Source: Cherax quadricarinatus
Lineage: Eukaryota > Arthropoda > Malacostraca > Decapoda > Parastacidae
Reading direction: 5' to 3'
Assembly: GCF_038502225.1 (NCBI RefSeq)
Contig: NC_091369.1
Span: forward strand, 13,755,469 to 13,819,468
Length of the DNA stretch: 64,000 nucleotides
Positions 43,338 through 53,308 of this stretch are shown piece after piece. The translations under genes and the position numbers were made by a program. The first letter of the stretch is position 1; each line of letters starts with the position of its first letter. Under the pieces are notes generated by a model. The model did no database searches. It was not told the DNA's origin and saw nothing but the letters and a program-made list of their open reading frames with translations.

Positions 43338-43830
43338 CTAAGATATCTTTATCATGAAAGAGAAATCCAATGTGTGATGGGATCCATAACAATTGTACAT
43401 TAATTCCTTTGCCCTGGATTTTTGAGTATATATACCTGGTTCCCCAATGGTCTTATTGTTGGAGTCATTATATGACTCAAGAGCCTTCAATGTTGACACA
43501 GAATCAGTAATGATAGAGTCAAGCTCAGTGTCGTAAGTTAGCTTTAGCGCCATTAGGACTGCAAACAATTCAGTTGGCAGTATAGACGCCCAGTTGTTAA
43601 TTCTTATGCCTGACTCAACAGTGTTGTTATCGTTCTTAACTAGGGAGGTGGCAACAAGAGCAGCTGCAGCCCTGCCAGAAGACTCTTGTTTAGATCCATC
43701 AGTGTATATAACTTGTGATAAATTACTACTAGCTAGGCGAGAAATTTCTTCTTGAGCAGTTGCTTGAACAGACACTGTATCTGCTGGGAATAAACTACTT
43801 TCCTTTGTAACAGCTGTATGGACAAGACAG
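43338..43830 (-). pseudogene. RNase H domain remnant of a non-LTR retrotransposon
   Basis: Minus strand. SQVIYTDGSKQESSGRAAAA (first catalytic Asp in TDGS), NNWASILPTELFAVLMALKL (catalytic Glu in ELFA) and LDSIITDSVSTLKALESYN (second Asp in TDS) are the first three metal-binding positions of RNase HI. The fourth Asp-containing region is not seen before the frame runs out. In LINEs of the I/Jockey-type group this domain removes the RNA strand after cDNA synthesis. No adjacent RT on this strand. The frame runs upstream into a G/T-rich minisatellite, which artificially extends it to 343 codons. Confidence 0.75.
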
Positions 43831-43865
43831 ACCAAGAAATAAAAGCTCTTTCTTTTTCGACCTTC

Positions 43866-44050
43866 ACTCCCTGTCCCCCACTTCCTGTCCTCCACTTCCT
43901 GTCCTCCACTTCCTGTCCTCCATTTCCTGCCCTCCACTTCCTGTTCTCCACTTCCTGTCCTCCACTTCCTGTCCTCCACTTCCTGTCCTCCACTCCATGT
44001 CCTCCACTCCCTGTCCTCCACTCTCTGTTCTTCCCTCCCTGTCCTCCACT
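43866..44050. repeat. 15-bp minisatellite (CACTTCCTGTCCTCC)
   Basis: About 12 units with CTTCC/CTCCC/CTCCA variants. Confidence 0.92.
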
Positions 44051-44084
44051 CCATTCCACAACCTCCACTCAACACCCTCCCTTC

Positions 44085-44380
44085 CCCATCCACCACTTCC
44101 CACCCTCCACTCCCCACCCACCACTCCCCACCTTCCACTCCCCACCCTCCATTCCCCACCCACCACTCCCCACCCACCACTCGACACACACCACTCCCCA
44201 CACACCACTCGACACACACCACTCCCCACCCACCACTCCCCACACACCACTCCCCACCCACCATTCCCCACCCACCACTCCCCACCCACCACTCGACACA
44301 CACCACTCCCCACACACCACTCGACACACACCACTCCCCACCCACCACTCCCCACACACCACTCCCCACACACCACTTAC
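44085..44380. repeat. 14-bp minisatellite (CCACTCCCCACCCA)
   Basis: About 21 units alternating CTCCCCAC and CTCGACAC. A block of about 70 bp is duplicated (44170-44235 resembles 44285-44345). Continuous with the 15-bp array. Confidence 0.92.
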
Positions 44381-44745
44381 AACGCTGACAGAAACAATAT
44401 ATTCTTCTCTGTCATGCTGAAATCGCTGCATCGAAATTTAATTAGAAAACAGAAATGTAGTTCCTAATTATTTTTGTATTGTTCCTTATCATAACCCATT
44501 TCTGGCATCTAACACTAAAACTAATACACTAGTACACTAATCCTTGCTTAATGAGTTGATGTTATTTAGTTAATGGGGGTTTAAATTCTATCGACTACAC
44601 GAGGGTCAAGCTGTATGTAACCTGTTTACCACTTATCATCAATACTTTAATCTATAAGATAGTAATTAAACTCTAAGTGTAAGTGTAGTGAGGTATTCAA
44701 GCCACTTATTATATGTACTTAAATTAATGAGCGTATTGTTGTTGA
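44381..44745. other. No recognisable feature
   Basis: AT-rich spacer between the 14-bp array and the F1 terminus. Confidence 0.5.
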
Positions 44746-44747
44746 AG

Positions 44748-45231
44748 ATGGTATAAAATACTGGCAAGTTGACAAGACATGTGCAGTAGCTGGACACATG
44801 TTCAGCAGTTGGACACATGTACAGCAACTGGACACATATGCAGCAGCTGGACACATGTGCAGCAGCTGGACACATGTTCAGCAGTTGGACACATGTTCAG
44901 CAGTTGGACACATGTGCAGCAGCTGGACACATGTGCAGCAGCTGGACACATGTGCAGCAGCTGGACACATGTGCAGCAGTTGGACACATGTACAACAGCT
45001 GGACGCATGTGCAGCAGCTGGACACATGTACAGCAGCTGGACACATGTGCAGCAGCTGGACACATGTGTAGCAGCTGGACACATTTACAGCAGCAGGACA
45101 CATGTGCAGCAGTTGGACACATGTGCAGCAGCTGGACACATGTGCAGCAGCTAGACACATGTGCAGCAGCTGGACACATGTGCAGCAGCTGGACACATAT
45201 ACAGCAGCTGGACACATGTCCAGCAGCTGGG
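44748..45231. repeat. 19-bp minisatellite (ACACATGTGCAGCAGCTGG) inside an F1 terminus
   Basis: About 24 units of 19 bp from 44779. The left edge reads GGTATAAAATACTGGCAAGT then TGACAAGACATGTGCAG, matching the outer end of F1. The right edge leads into GCAGCTGGGTATATTTACTG and the F1 core. The unit equals the F1 terminal segment (GACACATGTGCAACAG), so the array looks like an in-place expansion. Since 19 is not a multiple of three, all frames read the same 19-residue peptide. Confidence 0.9.
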
Positions 45232-45385
45232 TATATTTACTGTTGAAACGTTTCGTCTTCACAGAAGGCTTTCACAGTCAAAAATACACCTGCTGCCTCT
45301 ATATCTGACTGCAGAAGCCTACTGTATAGGCCAAACATTGCAACAATAAAGATACCCAACTGTTGCACATGTGTCTTCCTCATCA
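45232..45385. mobile_element. Foldback element F1, copy carrying the 19-bp expansion
   Basis: GTTGAAACGTTTCGTCTTCA, CAGAAGGCTTTCACAGTC at one side; GAAGCCTACTGTATAGGCCA, AACATTGCAACAATAAAGAT and CAACTGTTGCACATGTGTCT at the other. Arms are complementary but diverged. Confidence 0.78.
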
Positions 45386-45561
45386 ACCTATTGCTTCCTG
45401 TGGAAGTGACGGATACAGGTTCCTGGGGAGCGATGTTGGTTGCAATATCAATTGAAAGACATCCAAATGGTGGGGTTTTCTTGTCTCTTCCGGGAAGACC
45501 AAACCACAAATTGACTAAAACTTACAGCATTGCTGAACAAGGTTTCCCTTCTTGTTCCAAA

Positions 45562-45606
45562 GAACTTGAAGTCCCAGAAGACTAGGCCTTCTGGGACTTC
45601 AAGTTC
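45562..45606. repeat. Perfect 19-nt inverted repeat
   Basis: GAACTTGAAGTCCCAGAAG (45562-45580) and its exact complement (45588-45606) flank a 7-nt spacer. There is no T-run after it and I do not call it a terminator. Confidence 0.85.
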
Positions 45607-45661
45607 CTCAAGATGGTTCTTCTCCAGACTCGCCACATTCTCCGACGTAAAGCGTGAATGA

Positions 45662-45925
45662 AGAATTGAGACACTTATGCAACATATGAGAATCTTTATT
45701 GAAGAAACGTTTCGCCACACAGTGGCTTCTTCAGTCTTATGCAAAGCAGGAAGGTATAAGGAGAGGAGGAGTTGAGGTAATCAGTCCCTCAGCCTGGAGT
45801 CGATTACGTCAACACCTCATCTCCTTATACCTTCCTACTTTGTACAAGACTGATGAAGCCACTGTGTGGCGAAACGTTTCTTCAATAGATTCCCATATGT
45901 TGCATAAGTGTCTCAATTCTTCAAC
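45662..45925. mobile_element. Foldback element F1, long form, near-complete
   Basis: Left arm AATTGAGACACTTATGCAAC, AAGAAACGTTTCGCCACACA, GTGGCTTCTTCAGTCTTATG, GGTATAAGGAGAGGAGG. Centre CAGTCCCTCAGCCTGGAGTC. Right arm ATCTCCTTATACCTTCC, GACTGATGAAGCCACTGTGT, GGCGAAACGTTTCTTCAATA, GCATAAGTGTCTCAATTCTT. Arms of about 115 nt surround a 30-40-nt centre. Confidence 0.85.
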
Positions 45926-46174
45926 TTGTCGGTTTTCAAAACCATTCATCACACGTATAGCGTGTATGATCACACACTGACGCTCTGAGGTACCGTCATA
46001 TGCAGTCCGTTTACCTTATTTAATTATCGTCAGCTAATTATACATAAACGTAGGTTTTTATACGTTTAATCTTACCTTGTTTAACCTGGATAACTTGTTC
46101 CTTAACTTTAAGTAAAACCCCTTGCACCGAATAAGTTCACTGTGATGTTTGTTATATGTAGCAGGTCTTATTAT

Positions 46175-48000
46175 CAAGGAGTGTCTGTGTTACCTGGGAG
46201 TGTCTGTAGTACTTGGAAGTGTGTGTGTCACCTGGGAGTGTCTGTGTTACCTGGGAGTGTCTGTGTTACCTGGGAGTGTCTGTGTTAGCAGGAAGTGTCT
46301 GTGTTACCTGGGAGTCTCTGTGTTACCTGGGAGTGTCTGTGTTACCTGGGAATGTCTGTGTTACCTGGGAGTGTCTGTGTTACCTGGAAGTGTCTGTGTT
46401 ACCTGGAAGTATGTGTGTTACCTGGGAGTGTCTGTATTACCTGGGAGTGTTTGTGTTACCTGGAAGTGTCTGTGTTACCTAGGAGTGTCTGTGTTACCTG
46501 GTAGTGTCTGTGATACCTGGAAGTTTCTGTGTTACCTGGGAGTGTCTGTGATACCTGGAAGTTTCTGTGTTACCTGGGAGTGTCTGTGTTACCTGGGAGT
46601 GTCTGTGTTACCTGAGAGTGTCTGTGTTACCTGGGAGTGTCTGTGTTACCCGGAAGTGTCTGTGTTACCCGGAAGTGTCTGTGTTACCTGGGAGTGTCTG
46701 TGTTACCTGGAAGTGTTTGTGTTACCTGGGAGTGTGTGTTACCTGGGAGTGTCTGTGTTACCTGTGTCTGTGTTACCTGTGAATGTCTGTGTTACCTGGA
46801 AGTGTCTGTGTTGCCTGGGGGTGTCTGTGTTACCTGGGAGTTTCTGTGTTACCTGGGAGTGCCTGTGTTACCTGGGAGTGTCTGTGTTACCTGGGAGTGT
46901 CTGTGTTACCTGGGAGTGTCTGTGTTACGTGGGAGTGTCTGTGTTACCTGGGAGTGTCTGTGTTACATGGGAGTGTCTGTGTTACCTGGGAGTGTCTGTG
47001 TTACCTGGAAGTGTATGTGTTACCTGGAAGTGTCTGTGTTACCTGGAAGTGTCTGTGTTACCTGGGTGTGTCTGTGTTACCTGGAAGTGTCTGTGTTACC
47101 TAGGAGTGTCTGTGTTACCTAGGAGTGTCTGTGTTATCTGGAAGTGTCTGTGTTACCTAGGAGTGTCTGTGTTACCTGGGAGTGTCTGTGTTACCTGGGA
47201 GTGTCTGTGTTACCTGGGAGTGTCTGTGTTACCTGGGAGTGTCTGTGTTACCTGGGAGTGTCTGTGTTACCTGGGAGTGTCTGTGTTACCTAGGAGTGTC
47301 TGTGTTACCTAGGAGTGTCTGTGTTACCTGGGTGTGTCTGTGTTACCTGGAAGTGTCTGTGTTACCTGGAAGTGTCTGTGTTACTTGAAAGTGTCTGTGT
47401 TACCTGGGAGTGTCTGTGTTACCTGGGAGTGTCTGTGTTACCTGTGTCTGTGTTACCTGGGAGTTTCTGTGTTACCTGGGAGTGTCTGTGTTACCTAGGA
47501 GTGTCTGTGTTACCTGGGAATGTCTGTGTTACCTGGGAGTGTCTGTGTTACCTGGGAGTGTCTGTGTTACCTGTGAGTGTCTGTGTTACCTGGGAGTGTC
47601 TGTGTTACCTGGGAGTGTCTGTGTTACCTGTGTCTGTGTTACCTGGGAGTTTCTGTGTTACCTGGGAGTGTCTGTGTTACCTGGGAGTGTCTGTGTTACC
47701 TGGGAATGTCTGTGTTACCTGGGAGTGTCTGTGTTACCTGGGAGTGTCTGTGTTACCTGGGAGTGTCTGTGTTACCTGTGTCTGTGTTACCTGGGAGTTT
47801 CTGTGTTACCTGGGAGTGTCTGTGTTACCTGGGAGTGTCTGTGTTACCTGGGAGTGTCTGTGTTACCTGGGAATGTCTGTGTTACCTGGGAGTGTCTGTG
47901 TTACCTGGGAGTGTCTGTGTTACCTGTGAGTGTCTGTGTTACCTGGGAGTGTCTGTGTTACCTGGGAGTGTCTGTGTTACCTGGGAGTGTCTGTAATAGC
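46175..48000. repeat. 19-bp minisatellite (AGTGTCTGTGTTACCTGGG), about 96 copies
   Basis: A 1.8-kb array with GGGAG/GGAAG/TAGGAG variants and shortened units (TGTGTCTGTGTTACC) recurring every few hundred bp, which mark a larger higher-order repeat between about 47400 and 48000. The unit has no stop in any plus frame, so three overlapping long frames result, all reading VTWECLCYLGVSVLPGSVC rotations. Confidence 0.95.
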
Positions 48001-48184
48001 TGGGGGTCACCACTAAATTTCCTTATATTCAGTAACTCTCTCTTTCCACAAGAGAATAAACGCAGACAACATACTGAAAGTAATACTTAATAATTGCTTT
48101 ATTGTTTTCCAATGTTCGTTACCGATATTATCCAATATACACTCTCTTTAATTAGCTAGTTGATTTTCCACTATTTTAATTGTT

Positions 48185-48295
48185 TTATTAACACATCGTC
48201 CGTCTCCCACCAAGGCAGGGTGGCCCGAAAACGAAACTTTCATCATCATTCACTCCATCACTGTCTTGCCAGAGGCGCACGCTTACACTACATAG
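48185..48295 (-). mobile_element. RTE LINE 3' terminus, minus orientation
   Basis: CGTCTCCCACCAAGGCAGGG, TGGCCCGAAAACGAAACTTT, CATCATCATTCACTCCATCA and CTGTCTTGCCAGAGG are the reverse complement of 55380-55465. Confidence 0.85.
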
Positions 48296-48309
48296 TACAT
48301 TATTATTAC

Positions 48310-48700
48310 GATTTTCCCTACGGTTCTTTAGTGAAGATTTAATCCTTGGGTTTGGGATTTGGTTCGCCTCCTAGGGAGTCACTGGGGGTGATAGAATGTG
48401 TTGTCTAAGCCACTCACTAGATGTCTATACAGGTTATTGTAAATATTTAGGTACTTCTGTATAGTCAGGAGTGTAAAACACATAGCAGAAGATGAAGTTT
48501 TTATTTTAGTTAATCTTCGTGTCTCTTTAAGTAGGACTCTATCAAGTTTATAAGTCTGTCAGCAACTACTCGTTTACTAGATCTATGTGTCAGTTACTAG
48601 AGGTGTTTGTCAGTCACTAGATCTATGCGTCAGTCACTAGGTCTGTTTGTCATTCACTGGATCTAAACGTCATTCAGTGCATTTCTTGTAATGTTGGGAA
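48310..48700. other. No recognised family; short CAGTCACTAGATCT repeats
   Basis: AT-rich sequence with four degenerate CAGTYACTAGATCTATG-type units at 48570-48670. No gene. Confidence 0.55.
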
Positions 48701-48790
48701 ATCCGATATGCTAGACTTCACTGGATAGAAACCGAATGCCCCGCATTCTCTCCCAGGCGCTGTATGACCCATACAGGTTTAGCGATCCTC
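48700..48790 (-). mobile_element. SINE-like repeat S4, minus orientation
   Basis: CATTCTCTCCCAGGCGCTGT, ATGACCCATACAGGTTTAGC is the reverse complement of the S4 core (ATACAGCGCCTGGGGA), with (AAT)n following. Confidence 0.65.
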
Positions 48791-48816
48791 CCCCTGAATG
48801 TAATAACAATAATAAA

Positions 48817-48864
<48 letters not shown>

Positions 48865-48865
48865 C
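48791..48865. repeat. (AAT)n microsatellite
   Basis: AAT trinucleotides with a few AAC/AAA units at the left. Confidence 0.93.
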
Positions 48866-49164
48866 TGAGATGATTTAACATTCTTGTAATTTTTGGCTGG
48901 CGTAACCTTCTCTGAGTTTGCCTAATTCCACCACCAACAACAAACACAACACTCGCTCTTCTCCCCTCCAGTCCGTCAGTTTGTCTTCTTATGGAATCTT
49001 GCCTACCACTCGACTCCAGTTTAGACAGCACAGTTTATAGTTTCTTTAAGCCTTGACTGCCATTCTTCGCATGTTAAGAGCCTCCAGCGAAAGGTTATTG
49101 GAGAATTTGCTGAGCACTTAACTTTGAATGCTCCTGTTGTGCTTAAACTCCGGTCTGTGGCTGA

Positions 49165-49325
49165 TACGCTAGGTTAGGTTAGGTAAGATATGCCAGGAAA
49201 CAGGATAAGTGTTTCCTGTGGCGGGTCTTAGTCATATGATGACTCGCAGCTGGAGCTTTTGGTCATTTGACCGAGACCTTCCACTGGCTTACCCCTTTCC
49301 CCCACTACCACTTTAAAAAATATGG
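49165..49325 (+). repeat. TTAGG tract plus S2-linked conserved block
   Basis: GCTAGGTTAGGTTAGGTAAG then GGAAACAGGATAAGTGTTTC, CGGGTCTTAGTCATATGATG, GCAGCTGGAGCTTTTGGTCA and CTGGCTTACCCC. The fourth instance of the pairing. Confidence 0.85.
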
Positions 49326-49424
49326 TTATACATATCACCACTGCTTCTCCTAGGTTAGTTTATGTTTTTTAAAGACTTCCAACAACGCACAGGTCTTTAC
49401 GGCTACACATCACTTATCATATAA

Positions 49425-49530
49425 ATGTCATACAATACCGACAATTTGCTGATTAAGACAATGTGCAACACTGAGGAATCTTTGTTGTCAAGATATTTCT
49501 CCTGCGCTGCAGGTTTCTTCAGTCGAATAC
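49425..49530. mobile_element. F1-like element fragment
   Basis: GACAATGTGCAACACTGAGG, AATCTTTGTTGTCAAGATAT and CTGCAGGTTTCTTCAGTCGA follow the F1 order but are strongly diverged in the ACGTTTCG core. Confidence 0.6.
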
Positions 49531-49727
49531 AACGCTGGAGACAGTTGAAGTGGAGAGGTAATTTTGACGTGATCAGTCTCTCGGCCCTTGATTTAATTCA
49601 GTGGTATGAGGACTGGGACATATTAGAGCCAGCTGCTGGGAACCGTCTGGACGAGTCCCGGCTCACCTAGTAGCAAATAAGCACATGTGTGATAGTAAAC
49701 TGTTGGGTGTGGCAACGAGCTCAGTCA

Positions 49728-49730
<3 letters not shown>

Positions 49731-49809
<79 letters not shown>

Positions 49810-49810
49810 T
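49731..49810. repeat. (AAT)n-(ATT)n inverted trinucleotide pair
   Basis: (AAT)n to about 49772, then (ATT)n; the two halves are self-complementary. Confidence 0.93.
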
Positions 49811-49965
49811 AAACGCATGGAGAAACAAACCCTTAAAGGTTATACAGCGCCTGGGGAACAGAATGCAAACAGATTTGATTAGAAAAAGAGTAGGGTGTCT
49901 CTAATTCCTCAGATCAGGACCCCTGTCCCTCTCGCCTTGAAAAAGCATACAAAAAAAAAAATCCT
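49811..49965 (+). mobile_element. SINE-like repeat S4
   Basis: AACCCTTAAAGGTTATACAG, CGCCTGGGGAACAGAATGCA and GTGTCTCTAATTCCTCAGAT directly after (ATT)n. Confidence 0.65.
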
Positions 49966-50224
49966 GACCGCTGGTCAAAACAGAGGGTGAAAGTGGCTCT
50001 TTAGCCCCGGCTTCTCGCCGGCACAACTGGCAAGCCAAACTTTTCTCACTAACAAGCTCAACTGCAGTAGGAATTACAACTGTGTCCGGAACTTTCGTCA
50101 CGGTCGTGTACTCTCCTCGGCCAGGACTCTGCCAGACCAGTATTACTCAGCATTAAGGTGAAATACAATAAAGAATGAGCACGTCTTTTATTCTAATTTT
50201 AATTATTATTACTTAATGCAACGA

Positions 50225-50320
50225 CCGTCTCCTGCCAATGTAGGGTGACCCGAAGAAGAAAGTACATTCACCAATTTTCACTCAATTACTGTCTTTCCAG
50301 GAGTGTGCTGATATCGCTAT
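50225..50320 (-). mobile_element. RTE LINE 3' terminus, minus orientation, diverged
   Basis: CCGTCTCCTGCCAATGTAGG, GTGACCCGAAGAAGAAAGTA, TTTTCACTCAATTACTGTCT match the reverse of 55395-55465 with many substitutions. Confidence 0.7.
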
Positions 50321-50322
50321 CA

Positions 50323-50324
50323 GC

Positions 50325-50411
<87 letters not shown>
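50323..50411. repeat. (AT)n microsatellite
   Basis: AT dinucleotides after TATATATAAATATA. Confidence 0.95.
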
Positions 50412-50449
50412 TAAAAGATGGGGTGGTAGGGGAAGTGGAATATTCTGCT

Positions 50450-50590
50450 CGACGCATGGCAACGTGATCTGTTTTGTCCGACGCATGGCAGCGTCATCTG
50501 TTTTGTCCGACACATGGCAGCGTCATCTGTTTTGTCCGACACATGGCAGCGTCATCTGTTTTGTCCGACGCATGGCAACCTGACCTGGCT
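50450..50590. repeat. 29-bp minisatellite (about 5 copies)
   Basis: Unit ATGGCAGCGTCATCTGTTTT plus GTCCGACRC. Confidence 0.93.
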
Positions 50591-50861
50591 TGTCTTAACA
50601 AAGTACTCTACCAAATATCGAGATTATAATGCTTCGCCAAGATGCTTGTCCTCCACATTTGCAATACAGTCTCATTTTAAAACGTCTGTGTTTGACGTTT
50701 TGCACGACGTCAGCCATTGCACGTTTCTCCCAATTTCATATTTTATTAATTTTTAGTTTCGTTAATTGTTATTATTGCATTGGCTCGGAAGCGCTAAATT
50801 CGAAGAATTGGAGATCAAAGATTCAAGCCTAAATCTTTAGTTACATTAAGCTGATTATGCT

Positions 50862-51080
50862 TAGAAATAGGCTAGGTTAGCTTAGCTTAGCTTAGTCTAG
50901 GTTTGGTTAGTTTAGGTTAGGTTAGCTTAGATTAGGTTAAGTTAGCTTAGGTTTAGTTAGTTTAGGTTAGGTTAGGTTAGGTTAGCTTAGGTTAGCTTTG
51001 TTTTGGTTAGTTTAGTTTAGTTTAGGTAAGCTTAGGTTAGGTTAGGTTAGGTTAGGTTAGGTTAGGTTAGGTAAGGTTAC
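50862..51080 (+). repeat. TTAGG-like array (GGTTAGGTTA/AGCTTAG)
   Basis: Irregular mixture of TTAGG, TTAGC and TTTAG pentamers, ending in a regular GGTTAGGTTAGG run at 51040-51075. Confidence 0.88.
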
Positions 51081-51089
51081 TTGGTTACT

Positions 51090-52125
51090 TGCTCTTATAA
51101 AAATAAGTAATATAAGCTAAAACAAGCTGTGATACGTCTGGCAACGTGGTACCAGTGAAAAAATCGTCAACTTGAAATAGTTATCGTGTATCACTCTTTG
51201 TGTGTGAATGAGCTGACAGTTGTTGCCGAGCGTGCGAAAGTGCACGAAAGAGATAAAATAAGAAAATTGAAAAATTATGGAAAAATATGTTTTCTTATCG
51301 AAAAATAATGCATAATTATGGCAATATGTTGATGTAATTATCTTGTTTCTATCATATTTCTAAGCATGTTTTCCAAAAAATGTTATTTTTTTTTTTGTTC
51401 TTGCTGTCATGAAAAAGACATGATGGCAATTCACTTTTTTTATTTACTCCAAAAATTACGATTTTTATGATCGTTTCATTCTAAATACACCACTATACTG
51501 CAACTTCTCTGAGGACTCCATTCAACATGTGTTAAGGTGTGCGACATACTGAAATGTGGCGCGCCATCACCGTAGAGTTTTACGGAAAACATAATACATG
51601 TATATGAATAACTCAGGAATAAGTTATTGACATTATTTTCCATTTTTGGCGAAAAGTATTTATAGGAGTGTCATGATTTTTGCACACGTTATTGAGTAAT
51701 GATGGTTCTACTAGCATGCAAAGGGGCTTTGCGATATTTTTTACCGCTTTGTTTTCACTGATTGTTTTTCTCCCCCAAAAAAATCCTTAAAAAATATTAA
51801 AATTCAGCATGTTTTATTATGCAATCTATTGACATTTTCGCTCAAACGGCGTTGATACCAAGATTATCTATCCATCGTCTTTCATCTGAAGTCAACTAAA
51901 GCATTGTACATTTTACCAATTATGCAGAAAAGGGAGAGTTTTTATGCCATATAGAATAGTGCACAATTTATTTTTTTCTATATATCTTTTAAGGCAAAAA
52001 GTCACTACAAACACAGTGTGTAGGCTTCAAGTACTGCTTAAAACACTGTAAAAATTTCATTGAAATTGGGCCAAAAATGAAAAAAAAAGTTACTTCGCTA
52101 ACTAAACCAAATTTAAACTAGATGT
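51090..52125. other. AT-rich sequence without long ORF
   Basis: About 1 kb with no tandem structure and no frame of 60 codons. It contains TTCATTGAAATTGGGCCAAA, a pattern I have seen in repetitive arthropod DNA, so it may be an unclassified transposon remnant. No termini were found. Confidence 0.4.
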
Positions 52126-52127
52126 GT

Positions 52128-52440
52128 GAGACAAGTGTGTGCAACATTTTGGTGGGTTTATTGACGAGACATTTCGCCTGCTCAGTAGGCTTCTTCAGTC
52201 GCAACACATAAGAAACATCAGAAGTCGTGGAGATGTATAAATTCGGTGATCAGTTCTTCAGCCTGGAGAAGAATTAAGTTTGGGGTCAGTCCCTCAGAGT
52301 TGCTGGGTGTTCAACACCAAAGCTTCACTACTTCTGTTGTCTCTCTTGTATCTTGACTGAAGCAGCAGCCAGCGGAGTGGGCGAAACGTCGGGTCAGTAA
52401 AGATACCAGACTGTTGCACATGTGTCTTGCTCATCTATTT
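52128..52440. mobile_element. Foldback element F1, long form, diverged
   Basis: GTGTGAGACAAGTGTGTGCA, GACGAGACATTTCGCCTGCT, CAGTAGGCTTCTTCAGTCGC on the left; centre TTCAGCCTGGAGAAGAATTA; right GTGGGCGAAACGTCGGGTCA, CAGACTGTTGCACATGTGTC. The right end continues into the 16-bp array. Confidence 0.8.
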
Positions 52441-52998
52441 CTCAGTATTGTATACCATTAATACTGTATACCATTAATACTGTGTACCATTAATACTGTA
52501 TACCATTAATATTGTATACCATTAATATTGTATACCATTAATAATGTATACCATTAATATTGTATACCATTAATGTTGTATACCATTAATATTGTATATC
52601 ATTAATACTGTATACCATTAATATTGTATACCACTAATATTTTATACCATTAATATTGTATACCATTCATATTGTATACCATTAATAATGTATACCATTA
52701 ATATTGTATACCATTATTGTTGTATACCATTAATATTGTATATCATTAATACTGTATACCATTAATATTGCATACCATTAATACTGTATACCATTAATAT
52801 TGCATACCATTAATACTGTATACCATTAATATTGCATACCACTAATATTTTATACCATTAATATTGTATGCCATTAATACTGTATACCATTAATATTGTA
52901 TACCATTAATATTGTATACAATTAATGTTGTATACCATTAATATTGAATACCATTAATATTGAATACCATTAATACCGTATGCCATTAATATAATACA
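52441..52998. repeat. 16-bp minisatellite (TATACCATTAATATTG), about 34 copies
   Basis: Units vary as ATACTG, ATATTG, AATG and GTTG. The unit matches the sequence just outside the F1 right end at 800-815 (GGTATTTTATACCATTTTGT), so the array appears to have expanded from the F1 flank or terminus. Confidence 0.95.
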
Positions 52999-53215
52999 GC
53001 ATAACCGAATAGGCGGAACTCCCTTATCATCATTATTAGTATTATCACAACTAAGCTCTAAACCCACAATGGTCATACAGCTCTGCCAAATTTCCTTAAA
53101 TAATGGACTTTTCAGATTTTTTTTTGGGGGGGGGAACAGATTGATATACACATTTTTTCATTAACAATGATGTAATATATTTTATTTTTGCACCTAACCT
53201 AAGTTTATCTAACGT

Positions 53216-53217
<2 letters not shown>

Positions 53218-53289
<72 letters not shown>

Positions 53290-53308
53290 TAGATAGATAG
53301 ATAGATAG
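53218..53308. repeat. (AT)n then (GATA)n at the 5' boundary of RTE copy 1
   Basis: AT dinucleotides to 53286, then GATA tetranucleotides to 53308. Confidence 0.95.

Noticed and set aside
43338..44369. 343-codon protein containing an RNase H domain
   Set aside because: Only the last part is RNase H-like; the N-terminal two thirds are translation of 14- and 15-bp minisatellites that happen to be in frame.
45562..45606. Intrinsic terminator
   Set aside because: A perfect stem is present but there is no T-run, no associated gene, and the genome is eukaryotic.
46149..48090. Cys/Val-rich ORFs up to 387 codons
   Set aside because: All three plus frames are open because the 19-bp unit lacks stops. 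The predicted peptides are rotations of one repeat.
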